Positions 1-12,770 of a stretch of DNA of 64,000 nt are shown in pieces; the first letter of the stretch is position 1, and every line of letters begins with the position of its first letter. A model generated the notes under the pieces. The model saw only the letters and a program-made list of their open reading frames with translations. It was not told the DNA's origin and did not search any database. The position numbers and the translations under genes are program-made. The stretch is from Cladocopium goreaui. Lineage: Eukaryota > Sar > Dinophyceae > Suessiales > Symbiodiniaceae. Where the stretch lies: the NCBI GenBank assembly GCA_947184155.2, contig CAMXCT020001537.1, forward strand, positions 57,501 to 121,500, written 5' to 3'.

Positions 1-525
1 GAGGAAGATGAGGAAGAAGATGAGGAAGAGAAAGAGGAAGAAGATGAGGAAGAGAAAGAGGAAGAGAAAGAGGAAGAAGAAGAGGTATGCATTGAAGAAT
101 GCTGATGCTTTCTGCAAAGGGTCAGGAATCTGCCTGTTTGATTTTGACCGTCGTATTGCAGGGTGCCTTTGACCATCTCTTGCGTTCAGGAGGCAGATTT
201 CTTCAACGAGTTAGGAATGGAACCAGAATATCGAGCACCAAGGACTTTGTTTGTTTTTTAAGTACGATGATCAGCGAAACCAAAAAAACAACTAGAAACG
301 TGCACTTGAAATCTTTCGCATTGTCAACCGACGACCCGGCAAGGATTTTGGAAAAGGATGCCAATAAGGGTGCATCAGTGAGTTCATTGCTGGATGAAGG
401 TGCTGAGGTGCAACTGGGATGTAGACAAGTTTGTCTTTTGTTGCAGATTGGCTCTCAGAAAGTCCTCCCGTGTCCAGCGCCAGGTGTCCACTGCTGGTTG
501 GGGAAATGATGACTTGGATCTTTGA
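1..525 (+). CDS. 3' end of a multi-exon gene with an acidic tract (partial, unidentified)
   Basis: The window opens inside an exon (1-84) of 28 codons that are almost all Glu, Asp and Lys, ending at a GT donor at 85. An AG|G acceptor at 188-189 opens a second exon in the same phase that reads EADFFNELGMEPEYRAP. An in-phase third piece is likely from about 296 (RNVHLKSFALSTDD). A last piece from 484 ends STAGWGNDDLDL with a TGA at 523-525. An acidic stretch followed by a short Trp/Asp-rich C-terminus recalls tails of some trafficking adaptors and SCY1-like pseudokinases, but this is not diagnostic and no name is given. The first two exons are well supported by phase; the joins after about 241 are guesses. 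The gene continues to the left of the window. Confidence 0.42.
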
Positions 526-1559
526 TCTCACAACAACAGCCTGCTGCTGTCCATGGAACTGCATGCACCGCTTCAAGATGCTTCGCATGTGTAAATATAT
601 GCACAACGATATGCATATATATATATATGTACATGATATAGAAAATGCAATATGCATCATGAAGTGTACATGGTCTGGTCGAAAGCGCAATGGACGACAC
701 ATAAGACCATATTCCTAAGTATGTATATATATAATATCACATGCAGTCTGATTGCATTTTGCAGGTATTGAGCCTCATATTGCATGCTTGTGTATCGTTT
801 GTTTGTGCCCGAAGGTATAGATATAGTCGATGAATGGATCGATAGACGACGAGATCGGTAGGCAGGTAGGTAGATAGATCTACAACGGCGTAGATGACAT
901 GCAGACTGCAGCAGTGGGCAAAACAGCAATTGTGCCACGCTTTCCTTGCTTTCAAGCTCTTTCGCTAGCAATAGAGCGCGTCAAGTGTTGCGCAGAGCGA
1001 TTGCCGTGCCTGAAATGAAACATGTGGACATTTGGACATTTGTGGACGCATTAAGCTTAAGGATTTTCAGTTGTCCATGTGCGGTACTCGATTGCTTTTC
1101 ACAAAGAGTGCAAACCAGAATGAATTTGTGTTCTTTCCTGAGAACTGAGTGTGTGGTATCTTTTGGTTTGCCCCGGCTTTGCGTATCTGGATGATTCTCG
1201 TCTCAAACTGAACTCTGGATGGAAGCACAAACAACTTGTATCTGACAAGGTCTTCAAATCCCAAAAAGTGTCCAGGTTTCACTGCCTCACACCGTCTTAA
1301 AGTGAAGCTGCTTACACTGCAGAAGGCATCACCCATGCAAGGGAATCTTTCGCAGTTTTTTGGCAACTCCCGCAAATCGTTTGGCTGTAGCTCTGAAGCT
1401 ATGGCAAGATGCTTTGGAGGACTCTAAGACATGAAACACCAGGGAATGGTAACGCAAGTCAGGGTGTCACAATAGACATTTTTTTGAGTGGTTTACCCCT
1501 GAGCGCCGCACGGTCAAGGGATATGAAGGACAGTGCCTCCCATGTGATAAAGTGGCTCG
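526..1559. other. gene-poor stretch
   Basis: No exon chain is visible here. There is an alternating AT/GT tract at about 595-745 and a GATAGATC-like simple repeat at about 825-885. The ATG-initiated frames are short, overlap in several phases and show no linked splice sites. Confidence 0.4.
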
Positions 1560-1950
1560 ACGGATCGGGTCGACTCGCATTTTTTGAAGATGCATGATGA
1601 AGAGATCATGAATCATGATGACTTGTTCTCTCAGTGACAAAGAGTGAATGTTGGTGACTGCACAGGCGGTGCTAAGAATGTAGTCCAGACGAATCCCCTG
1701 CAAACGTGTTGTGAAGGGTGGGCTCCAAAGCACCCAGCAGATCCAGGAGACTGGAGTGAAATGGTTGCGGCTTATGATTGAGAAGGATCGAACCATTGCA
1801 GCCATGGACTCTGTAGTCATGTCCGACATGTCCATGCTGTCCATGCTGTGTTTGAAGAGCATACAATGAGCATACCATGTCAGCCTCAGCCTCAAATTGC
1901 GCTCGGTCGTGCTGATTTGCTGCATGATTTGATTTGTGGTCGGCCATTTT
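1560..1950 (-). pseudogene. possible decayed LINE-type endonuclease fragment
   Basis: On the minus strand two overlapping frames together resemble the C-terminal half of an exonuclease-endonuclease-phosphatase domain. One frame has an LLGALEPTLHNTF stretch; the neighbouring frame continues with GIRLDYIL, like the (R/L)xDYIL motif near the end of non-LTR retrotransposon endonucleases. A frameshift separates them and no reverse transcriptase follows. If right, this is an old 5'-truncated or scrambled LINE copy. The resemblance is short, so it could be chance. Confidence 0.3.
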
Positions 1951-2517
1951 GCCCCAAGAAGCCTTGCAGCATGTAAATTTTGCAAATGATTAGCAGATTT
2001 GTATGGAATTGTAATGGCCTCATATGGGTGCCCTTCTGCTTCCCACAGAAGCACTAGAACTGAAAGATTTCCTGAGATGACAGACAAATTGCATCAAATT
2101 GCCCGAACATGTTTCAACATGTTTCTCTTGACGGTTTGAACCGATGCACCAATTTCAAACATGCGCAAGCTGACTCAAACCACCTAGTACAAGATCATAA
2201 CAACTTCCCAAACAGCGCACACTATCCAAGAAGTTGTTTACTGTAATTGGGTAGAGCCTCAGCCTTGGTGTAAAAATGAAAAAAAACCTGCAACATTATG
2301 CTGCTTCGAATATCAACCTTGCGGCATCGGCGCTCTTCGGCGGCTATCATTGTTTCATTGGCGAGCAAAGTAGCTTGCGCCTGTGCTTTCCGTGCCCCCC
2401 CGGGCCAGAAGTGTCCAGAGGACAAGGATAAAACGGTTTGCCCAGAACTCGGATGTTCTTCTAAATTGTGATGAATAAATATGATGAATTGTCTAAGCAT
2501 TATCTACATCTAACTGT

Positions 2518-2949
2518 TCAAGAAGGTTGGCAGCATTGCAAACGCACTGCCGGAGCTAGAATATGATGCAATGACGCGCAGAGAAACCAGTGCCATGGGC
2601 CCAAAGATTTGGCCACTTGCCATTTGGTTATCCTTTCTGTGCACCGCCTGATTCTTAGCAATTCCAGCATGACACCATTGGTAAGCCTGGTAGTGTCTGT
2701 ATTTTTGCAGCATCTCTGTCCAAAGATTCCAAAATGTGTGGCACCTTGATTTCTCCTCATAAACAGCACAGGTGCGGGCACTGGCCGAAACAGCCTGTCC
2801 GCTGACAGGCACCATTTTGATTTGTCATTTGAGTCATTGCATGCCTCAGTGCAGCCGTCGTTTCCTGCCTGGACTTGCCCGAAACAATCATAGCATGTAT
2901 CCGAAGTATCCTTTTCATTCCTTGCTGCTTCTTCGCTTACACTTGCCAT
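2518..2949 (-). CDS. hypothetical minus-strand ORF, Cys-rich (weak)
   Basis: An open frame of about 143 codons runs on the minus strand from an ATG at about 2949. The N-terminal part is polar and acidic (MASVSEEAARNEKDT), followed by a Cys-rich middle and a hydrophobic end. No domain is recognised and there is no partner exon. Most supported genes here are on the plus strand and spliced, so an unspliced minus-strand gene would be unusual. It may be a chance ORF or the shadow of an undetected plus-strand exon. Confidence 0.15.
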   Translation of the reverse strand: MASVSEEAARNEKDTSDTCYDCFGQVQAGNDGCTEACNDSNDKSKWCLSADRLFRPVPAPVLFMRRNQGATHFGIFGQRCCKNTDTTRLTNGVMLELLRIRRCTERITKWQVAKSLGPWHWFLCASLHHILAPAVRLQCCQPS

Positions 2950-5900
2950 TGACACCCTGATTCATGCCAGGAAATTGCAGCTCTTAAGAGCTTTATAGAT
3001 GCAACTAGGCATTTGACCTCCTGTCGTAATGGAACAGCAGAACCAGCTCCTGCGTCCTTGCTACTGTAGGGCACCCGGCCAAGAGTATTGTCTCTTGATA
3101 TATATTATACATATATATATATACTGGTAGACAGGTTCCAGTAGATGTGGCAGCTTGACAAGTTAGTGTATTGGCTGTATTGGTAAGCTACAAGTTTTTT
3201 TATTCCCTGTAGGTAGAGTTGTCGGCTTTGTGTCTCCTGCTCGCCTGAATCGGCCTGGTGCAGGTACTCGCCAGTCTCCTGTCAACATTGTCCCAAAAGA
3301 TGCACTGGCCTTACTTTACATGGTTGTAACATGTTGAAAAGAGAAGCTGCAGCATCTTCACTGTCGACATTGTTTCTTGGCTTTCTTTCCCTTGGCCCTT
3401 GGCACACATTGCGCCAGTATGATTCCAAAAGGAGTGTTGTTACTATTGCGGAAGGCACATCCAATCAGGAACTCTGTGCTGATGAAGTACAAGGCGGACT
3501 TGCACTTCCAAAGTGCAGGTTCAGTGTTATTTCACAGCAGCATGATTTTGCATGTGGGTGCGGTCCGGTTTGTCTGCAGAGAGGCAACAATTGAATACTG
3601 TATAAACTCAATGTGTAATTGTAATGTGTTTGTACGCTGGCATGAAGGTCTGCAATTTAGCAATATGCATAGCTGATTTTTGAAATAGTCAAGCCTGCTG
3701 TGTTTTAGGATGTCATAGTGTTCAGGTATTTTATTGTAATTGTAATATGACATTCTTGCAGATATTTCCATCAGTATGTTCTATTCAAATCGAATGTACC
3801 TTATAATATCCTACAAGTGTCAAATTGCACGGCGCTGCACGATGAGTTTTTTAAATGTCATCTGACATCATGTATTACCCTGGATTGCATCATATTTAGA
3901 TAGTATTGTTTTTTTTTTTCTGCCCCCCGCTTTGCTGGATCAAATTCTCACTTTGCATAATCTATTTTCATCATCTGCTGAATGACGCTGGATTGACCTC
4001 TGGAGGGTAACCAAGTGGGATACAAGGACTGACCATTCTTGGATACATGCGGAGATGCATGTTGGTGGGAGTATGCAGCTGGTGATCTCAGCCCTCAACT
4101 CCAAAAACCATATAAGAATATGTGTAGGCATTTGCTATGTGCTGGTACAAACTTAATCTACATGTTTACCATGGATGTGTATATATATATATATATGTAT
4201 ATAATTATATATATACATATGTCTTGTCTTGTCTTTGTCTTGTGCCTATTTTGTGAATGTGTTGCTCCTCGTTTGTCAAAAGCTGAAGAGCCCACAGCCC
4301 TAAATGCAGAAACATGTCAAGAAATGTAGCAGGGTCGTCCTGGTTTCTGCATGGTTTATCAACTGGTATCCATTTGAGCTTTTCAAGATTTTGACCTTTT
4401 TGAGCAAGCAGGACTCTGTCGCTGTCTAGTGTGAAAGAACATTGGCAAGGGTTGGACTATGCCATGTAGTACCGTACGCAAGTTCAGCACTTGAGGTTCA
4501 AACAAAGGCCAAGGCAAGGTCTATACATTACTATTATTGCTGGCTGGGCGAGCAATATGTTATTGGAAGATGTTGGAAGGTGTTGGAAAGTGGTCACAGA
4601 GTTAGCCTTGGAGCAAATGAGTTGGGGGATGAGTTTGGGAAAGTCTTTGAAGCACTGCTCCAGGTGTGGAACACGAGCCAACTCTTTGTCGAGCAATCGA
4701 AGGAGAGGTCGACTCTGGGAGATTTTCAATCACAAGATTCGTCCAGAATGGTAGATACAGATGATACAGCTACTCTGAAGAGCCTGCTAACATTGAACTT
4801 TGTTACAAATTGTTGTTACAAATTATTCGCTTTCATGCGCAAGTGGTTTGGGAGCAAGCCTATGAAAGGAATCAGCTTTTAGGGTGACACAGTTGCTAGC
4901 GTGAGCAATGTTGAATGCACCACTTAGATAACCGTGGAGTAATTTGTATCTTCGTCGGACACCGAAGCAAGCGGACATTCTGATGGAGTGTACACTAATG
5001 ACTTTTTGATCATGTGTGAGGGATTGTGTGAGGGATTGCGAGTTGGAAGCTGGAGGGTAGCAAGGTTGGCAACGGTGAAACAAGCAGGTCCCATGCAGAA
5101 GTAATGACATACAAATCATAAGCTCCTCCTCATCATCATCATCATCATCATCACCCTCCTCATCACCCTCCTCATCTTAATCTTCATCATTCCAATCTAC
5201 CCGTTCCTAATGTAGACCTCAGATCTCTTGAAAGTCTTTTTACGGAAGTTTGGTGAGTGCCATGCAGCGTAGCATCATGTTTGCATGCGAAAGTGAACTT
5301 TAGGTAGCGTAGTGGCGTAGTGTCAAGTATCATGTGCCCACCCCACTCTATCCCACCCCATCCCCCCTAACCGTGACGTGGCGTCAAGTATGTGCGCAAG
5401 TTAACATGAACTTTATTAGCCCCTCCCCCTTGTGTGTGACATAGCATCAAATGTCTCTGCAGGTTCAACTGAACGAAGCAAAAACATGTATCGTTGCCGG
5501 CCCCTCACGGAACCGGTACCAAAAACATACAAAAAAAAGCCTTTTCATGTGTCATTTAGTGCTTGCAGCAGTTGTTCATGATGAGCAACGTTTGCATGCA
5601 TGTTTGTGCAGCCGTTTCGTGTGGCCAAGCCCTGAAGAGTTCCTAGAACGAAAGCTTGGATTGTTCATGGCCACGCAGAGATAAAAGGGTGCTTCTTTCG
5701 ATTGGTCGTTGGCTTGAGCATTTTCATTCCGGTTATACAAAAAGAAGAGAGACATGTAGTAGGCACTACAGACCCACTGCCAAACTGGCGAAACTGAACT
5801 ACACAGCAGAGAATTCTCAGTAAGGCATTATTCTTGTGATAGTACCATGAACGTCAGTACCTGCAACAAACATGCTTGGTGAAAAGCAGCATAACACAGC

Positions 5901-7712
5901 AATCCGAACTTTAAAAGAAGGCATGATAAGCAAAGCGACTGTTTTCTAAGTATGGAGTGTCGCTTGACCTGTGCACTTACAAGGATACGGAAAAAAATCA
6001 CACAAAGCAGAACTGGGCGCTGCAGAAAAAGAGCTTCTTTTATCGCCGCCTATGTGAGTCTAGGCAAAATTATATAGTATTATATATGTAGATGGTGCAA
6101 CCAGTTGTTCGAGGTGGTTGCGGCGAGTAGCCCTTGACCCCTGAACTCCGGTGTATGAGAAAGGAACCTATTCAAGCTTTAAGAATTTTGAGAGTCTCTT
6201 TGATTTGTGATGATCTTTGCCAAGCCTTGAGAGTATATTTGAGGATCATGGCACTGGCACTATTCGTTTCGCCGGGCCAGAGGGAGGAGGCTCACTTCAG
6301 GCGAGGCACACGTCAGGAATCTAGACGGGTTAGCAAGACTGAAGGAAGGGAACTGCCACGGTACATCGCTGCAATTCCTCAGAATGATTGTGTATTGTAT
6401 GGTATTGTATTATTGTAATCTTGGGGAATTCAAGTGTTTATTCCTTCAGAATTTCCCATTCGAAGTCGAGTTGGGGCAGCAGGTGGACTGTATTCACAAC
6501 ATTAAACCATTTTCTTCAGTCTGAGGTGGGAGAAAGCTTTTCAGACATGGATGAGTGGCAAGCTGAGATTGCCTTACAACTTATACGTTGCTGCGGCATC
6601 AAAAAAACATCTCTTTTAAGCAGTTTGTGTCAATTTTGTTGCTCAACTTTGGGGGTTGCGGGTTGAGGTATGTTCTGCGCCGACTGCGTGTTGCGATGCC
6701 AAGTGAGTTCCTCCCCCAGCTCGGGCATGTGGTAGGATTCCAGCTGGAATACCTCACCCATCTATGCAAAGACGAATGGAGTGTTTTCATTCCACTGCTC
6801 AATTTTCGGGTAATGGTGATTCCAAGAGCACATGCAAAGGACTTTTCTCAAATTATCGTTCCTGTTAGGGATTGGAACAAAGATTTTAATTGACACCTGA
6901 GCGGCATCTCTCTACATTCACAAATACACAGCAGTTTTTGTCGCATCAAGCCTGCATGATCCTTGATCCTTGATGTCTATCAGATTCACATTGACTTGCC
7001 ATCACACATCATAGCCAGCCCGCTTCTGTCCTTCTGATTCTCTCTGTTTGTTTGTCTCTCTTTCTCTCTTGTCCATTCTTCCCAACTGTGCAGACAGACT
7101 TCGGGATACATATTTCTGTACTGTAGGGTTTTTGGGGGTTGACCCGGTTGCAATGTGCTTTCGCTGTTTACTTCCTTGTTGTCGTCATTGGCTTCCTGTG
7201 ATTAATTTGGTGGCCTGCTACTTTTCTTCCATGAGAGGAAGTCTGGGGTTTGCGTTTGGATTCGTTGTTTCTACATGTTCCTACTATGTGTCTCTGTATC
7301 AGGTCTTCCTATTGTCAGGTTCTTGACAAAAAATCGCTTGAAACAACTTTATCAACCTTGGCAAGCGTGCACGTGAATGCCCAGCCTTCTAAAACGTCTG
7401 AGGAACAATGGTTTGATTTTCTTGCACGCTATTGGTAGGACGCATTCTCGGCGGGCGCAAATGCCTGACCTTTGCTGTCGAGGCACACCCTGCTCAATCG
7501 CCGATTTCCTATCGAGGCAACGTGTGACCAAACAGCAGAACTTTCGAACGTTTTTTTTTTTGCTTCGGCATGCTGTCATATTGAATACATATTGATCATA
7601 TTGGCCATTTGATTCAATTCACGGGATCAGATCTGTGCCAGTGGTGCTTAGCTGCTAGCATGTGCCAGTCATTTTGTGGCTGCAGTGCATCTTGCCTTCC
7701 AAACTACTCATA

Positions 7713-7756
7713 TATATATATATTATAATATTAATTAATATTATAATATATATATA
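7713..7756. repeat. perfect 44-bp AT palindrome
   Basis: The sequence is its own reverse complement over 22 bp on each side of a centre between 7734 and 7735 (TTAA|TTAA). It contains only A and T, so it could extrude as a cruciform or simply reflect expansion of an AT microsatellite. Confidence 0.85.
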
Positions 7757-8277
7757 GATAATCTTTTCTTTCACAGTTTTTCCAACAACTTCCGACACAA
7801 CTTTGATTGGAAAGACGCTTCAGGGTCACAAAGCAAACTATTCAAAGGGAGTGAATAGGGCGAATCGATCCATCTATGATATGTATTTATATATTACATA
7901 TGTGGTCATGCCACCCTTGAACCTACCTCTCAAAGCATTTGTCAATGTCAATGCCATCTATCAATGTCAATGTTATGTATCAATGTCACTGCCATTTGAT
8001 AAACCCAAAACCAGAAAAAAAGATTTGGGCCCCTATTAGAAGACCCCAACACTAGAAAAAACAAAACCCAAAAAACATTAAAAACAAAACCAAACAAAAA
8101 GAAAAAGAAACTGAAAATTTCAAAATTAAAATCCTAAGAAGACCAAGAAAATGAACAAACTTCAGACCCATGACCTAGTCTCAGCCAAGCCACTCTCCAG
8201 CCAGTGGGTGAGGTGTTGGCCATTTTTCCACCCTCCTTGCAAAAAACATCTAAACATATTTTTAAAAAAACGTAGAT

Positions 8278-8990
8278 ATTAAAGGTATACGAAAGGTAAG
8301 TTGAATCTATACTACAGGTATGTTAAATGGGAAGCTGCAAGTATATTGGATTGTATCTTAAAGGTAAATTAAAGGTATGTTCAAGGTATACTAAGGGTGT
8401 ATTCAAGGTATGTATATATATACACATTAAACAGTATATTAAAGGCAGAATAAAGATGTATTGAAGGTAATTTTAAGGTCAGTCAATAGTATTTAAAAAA
8501 CTTTACAGGTATACTAAAGGTATATTAAAGATATAGTCTTGGTATGTCGAATAGTATACTAAAGGTATATTAAATGATCAGCGAAACTTGTATTAAGTGG
8601 TACATAAAATGTATATTAGAGGTATATTGAAGGCATACTAAACGGCATATTCATTGTATTTTCAATGTTTTATTCAAGGTCAATGAAATGGTATACTAAA
8701 GGTCTTTTCAAGGTATACTCATGGTATTTTAAATGGTAGGTTGACATTGCACATGGAATGTTGCATTCAAGGTATATTGATTCTATATGAATGACATATT
8801 GAGTGGCATATTACATGGTAAACTAAAGGTACATGAAATATGGTTAAATGACGTAAAGGTAGATTAAGGGATTTTGAAATGAAAAACTAAAGATTGTATA
8901 TTAAAGGTATAGGGTATATAAAATGATAAACAACAGATATACTAAAGGTTTACTAAAGGTAAATTTAAGGTATATTACAGTTTTTTTCCC
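8278..8990 (+). repeat. degenerate ~11-bp tandem repeat field, copy 1
   Basis: Dozens of diverged units close to AAAGGTATATT follow each other, often separated by short variable spacers, for about 700 bp. The units are all in the same orientation. The same motif family recurs at 14938-15605. There is no coding potential in this block. Confidence 0.8.
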
Positions 8991-9132
8991 CTTTCGAGGC
9001 CAATAAAATTGGGATAAACTGAAGTAAACTGAAGGTATATATTATTTAGATAAATAAACTAATTAATCGAAGGAAGTTTAGAAGTCAAACTTCCGACAAT
9101 ATGGACAGATGGAAAAGCAGAGGTGGGCAGAG

Positions 9133-9272
9133 TCAGAGAATGTCTGCGTGTGGGTGTGCGTGCGCGAGTTCGCGTGTGGGTGTGCTTGCAGGTGTGGGTG
9201 TGTTTGTCTGTGTGCGTGTGCGTGTGTGTGTGTATATATTGTGTGTGTATGTGTGTGTGAATTACCTGAAGA
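9133..9272 (+). repeat. GT-rich microsatellite
   Basis: A run of TG/GTGTGCG dinucleotide-type repeats with interruptions, lying just before the first candidate exon of the next gene. Confidence 0.85.
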
Positions 9273-9322
9273 GATGTAACATTTCTACCTGTTCTGCCGT
9301 TTCATTTCGTCTTTTTCATTAA

Positions 9323-12287
9323 GTATTTAGAGCAGAGGCGTCAAACCCATCATACCTACCTGACGCAACGAAACTATGGTATGGTGCATTCACCTGTACC
9401 TGCTGATCTTGGCATGGATGTCGTGGACAAAGCTTGCAAGATCCCATTTATTCCGTTCATTTGATTTTTGTCAATGGCAACCGGCTAAGCCCAGAACCAC
9501 GGTACGGTCATTTTTATGGATCCTGTACGGTCATCGCTACCTGAAGCATCCATCCAGAGTGGAACATTGCCACAAGGAAGAGCCGGAAGAGCCGGGCTAT
9601 ACTTCAATTCTCTTTAGGTTTTCCTGTCGCTGCTGTCTTGCACGGAAGATGCAGTCCAATATCAAGTCAATAGAACTGTCTGAGCAAGTGTGTGTATGTG
9701 TGTGTGTGTGTGATTGTGTGCCCGCCACTTATCCAGTTCAACAACATCTAGTACCAGAGCACCCTAATAAAAACTGACCACATAGTCGTTTACACGACCC
9801 GTGGAGCTGAGTTTCCATCCTTGAGAAGTGAGAAATGCATAGCTGCGCTCAATACATGGATGTTTGCTTGGGTTTGGGAAGGACTTGATGCATTGAGAAA
9901 CTGGCTGTCAAGATGCAAAAACCGTAGAGGAATCGCCAGAAACGACCACAGTGAAAACCCGACCGCAACAGGTGCAACTCTGGCACGAGCCCGCTATTCA
10001 TCGAGACATCAGCATGCTTATCTCCGACCGTGCCGAGGCACACAGGTTGATACAAAGCACAGGGACAGCGAAAGCAAACCCGCCAAACAACCCTCGCTAT
10101 TCAAGACAAATTGAATTGACAAGAATAAACTAAACATGTTACTTATGTTTCTTCCAAACAAATCATTCTTGGTTGCCTGACAGCCTTCCTTGATGAATTT
10201 CGCAGACCTGACAGTCTTCTGTGGGTTTCCAGGTTCAACAGATGTTGAGGAGGCAATTCCTCCGCTGCTGTGCAGAGTTGTTGTTTGCTTTGGATATGCA
10301 GCATGATAGACTTCATCTTTCCCAATGCTGTGCATTAGGAAGCACAACACAAGCGGCATGATTCGATTAACATGCTCAAAACCTGCAGGTTTCAGCAGCT
10401 CACTTTAGATTGGCAAGGAGAGCTCAAAAAGCTGGAGGAGTGTCCAAAGGTTGGCTTGACATTTATATGACATTTATCGGATCTTTTTAAAAAGTAGCTG
10501 GAACTTTTTGAATTCAACTATGAGGACCCATCGCAGAACGAGTCATTCCCAGACCTCCAGACTGAACAAGATTGGGTGATGGTGCTTAGTTCAAGGGGCA
10601 GAGAGGCACTCTTTTTTTTCAGCTGTGGGCACACCAGATTGGGTGCGATGTGGATGCGATGTTGAGGTAAGCGGGTCGGTTCAAATTTCTAATTTGAAGC
10701 GATTCATTTAAACGAAACTTGCTCCTTGAGAGTACGGTTTGCTTCGAGGCCGAGAGTGTTCGTCAGCATAGTGTCAAGGCAAAGCCTTGCAGTACTGTGC
10801 ACAAATCTCCACATACGACAAGAAGAAACAAGAAGAAACATGCTTTCAACCTCCTTCTACCAATCCAGTACAAAAGTACCAGTTGCAGATGTCGCAAACA
10901 CCCTTTAGCCTTTTGGATCTCTGTTTGGCTGTCAGAGTGTTCTATTTTTGGGAGTTTGTTTGGGAGTCTAGGGGTGACCTGTGTATTGCTCGAAAGTAAT
11001 CTGTGTATTGCTCGAAAGTAATCCCTGTCATTAAAAGGAGTCGCTTCATTGTCAAAGCTGATCATGAGATTCGCACTTCTACAATGCCTCGCATCAAAGT
11101 GATGAATATCCATTTTCCCTGATCAAGTCCCTGATACATCTTTTTGGCATGTTCTGTTGATTTTGGCAATTAGATTTGAAGATTTGATTGAGAAATGGCT
11201 TGAGAAATGAAGGATGGCCGCTTTCTCATGGAGCATGTGAGGGAGCTGCAGCAGCGGCAGGGTTCTCGGCCGGAGGCATTCAAACCGAGTTCTCAGTCCA
11301 ATCCTTTGAATTTGGGGGGATGGGCTTAAAAGCGTATGACACTTTTTGCCAAGAAACAATTTGAATATGTGAAGCCAAGGATTTCTGAGATAGATGTGAA
11401 GGTGGAGCTTCTCAACGAAAGGCTTATGGAGTTTCTTTTTACATGCGCCAGCAACGTCTAAATATTCTAACTGTTGCACGCCACTTGTTTGAGCAGGCTT
11501 CACCGCCCAGAGTCTGCACGAGTAGTTGCACTGTCGCTTTTCTACTGGACGCCTCACAATGTGGCCGTCTTCCCAGCATGTGTGGAACATGTTTGCTTGA
11601 CGATCTTTGACGTGAGATTTGTTCTTGAAAAGATGTGAAAAGCGAAGACGTATGAAGAAAAATGAAGACATTGAAAGGATTTGAAAGGGTTGTGATTTGT
11701 TCAAAGTTGTTGGCATGGTCCAAAGGCATCACCCGGCGCCAGTGATTTCTTGCGCTGGCTGACACAAGCTACGAAGGCAGGTGCAAGACACAACAGACAC
11801 AACACATCACAACACATAGTAGACATTTATAGACATTCAGACAATTTCAGACAGATATCCATTCATCGCAGAATTCATCCAAATTCAGAGATTGTGGTGG
11901 AGAATTGCTCAAATCTCTTGTCAGGTTGAGCTGCCGAAGCCTGTCGTTATCTCCTCAGATGTTGCCTGAAGACATGAAGCCAGATTTTTCCCGAGTCAGC
12001 ATCAAGTCTATCCGGACATAAATCAATCCGGCACTGAGTCTTGAATGCTTGTTGATACCCGAAACTGTGCTGTGCGGGTTCCTAATGGTGCCTATATGTT
12101 ATATTATATGTTCCTATCTCATTCTTCATTCATTCTCTATACTTGTCCAGGAAAATCAAAGCAAACCGGAGGCTCGGTGATTCCAAAACCTGTCATGCGG
12201 GCAGAAGTGCGATCATTCGATGGGCAGGTCGCAGAGAAGCTTCGCAAGCAAGTACAGCATTTGCAAGAACTTGTGAAGGAGATGTAA
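9323..12287 (+). CDS. candidate multi-exon gene, coiled-coil C-terminus (unidentified)
   Basis: Several stop-free, protein-like segments lie in order on the plus strand next to AG acceptors. They are about 9323-9450 (YLEQRRQTHHTYLTQRNYG), about 9905-10083 (TRPQQVQLWHEPAIHRDIS), 10389-10449 (FQQLTLDWQGELKKLEECPK), 10498-10575 (LELFEFNYEDPSQNESF) and 10623-10666 (LWAHQIGCDVDAML, closed by a GTAAGC donor after a poly-T/CAG acceptor). Next come about 11205-11300 and about 11340-11450, then 11959-11992 and 12151-12287. The last two join in phase through a GA donor and AG|GA acceptor and end VAEKLRKQVQHLQELVKEM plus TAA at 12285-12287, a clear amphipathic helix. The gene start, the 10730-11900 part and several boundaries are unresolved. 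Two proposed introns are only 47-48 nt, shorter than any in the MORN gene. It may be one gene or two. No family is recognised. Confidence 0.42.
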
Positions 12288-12669
12288 CTCAAACTGAGTT
12301 TAGTATGTTGAGTGTGCGTTTGCATCAAGATTTGTGGCACTCGTTTGTTGATGTTTGTTGAATGTTCGTGAGCGCTCAAGTGTTCTTCTGCGACACTCCA
12401 ACCTGCTGCCAACTTTGTGACCTGATGTGCTACCTCTAATAATAGTGATTGGGCTTTCGTACTAAATCCAGCCATGAGTCTTCATCGTCATGGAAAATAT
12501 ATTATCTTGTTTCGAAGTTGCTGGAGTTGCTTCAAAAAGACCTTGTGACTGTGAAGGCATCTTTTTGGAAATTTCAAACCGGTATATTTCATTTAATGTT
12601 GTGAGATCCCAGTACGGTCATTTGGTACACGTACATCTAGGCTTACATCTGAACTGATATAATCTTACA

Positions 12670-12770
12670 TAAATAAATAAATATATATATATATACACAC
12701 TGTATGTATGTCTGTGTATGTATATATATATATATATACGTATATATATATATACGTATATATGGTCACC
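12670..12770. repeat. AT/GTAT microsatellite
   Basis: Alternating TA runs broken by ACAC, TGTATG and CGTA steps. Parts are palindromic around CGTA. Confidence 0.85.

Larger units (their letters stand above)
2956..9320. other. long gene-poor stretch with simple repeats
   Basis: No convincing gene was found. Visible items are AT tracts at about 3098-3123, 4176-4222 and 6071-6092. A CTC/ATC trinucleotide tract lies at about 5123-5180, and a diverged repeat with TAGCATCA and GTCAAGTAT modules at about 5265-5465. A 44-bp palindrome, an A-rich block (about 8040-8155) and the 11-bp repeat field (separate entries) lie in the right half. ORFs of 100-146 codons at 4442-4882 and 6588-6893 have no recognisable domain and no splice-linked neighbours; they are left uncalled. 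Confidence 0.4.

Noticed and set aside
11123..11716. 197-codon minus-strand ORF
   Set aside because: It overlaps plus-strand exon candidates; it has no domain and no typical start context, so it is probably a shadow frame.
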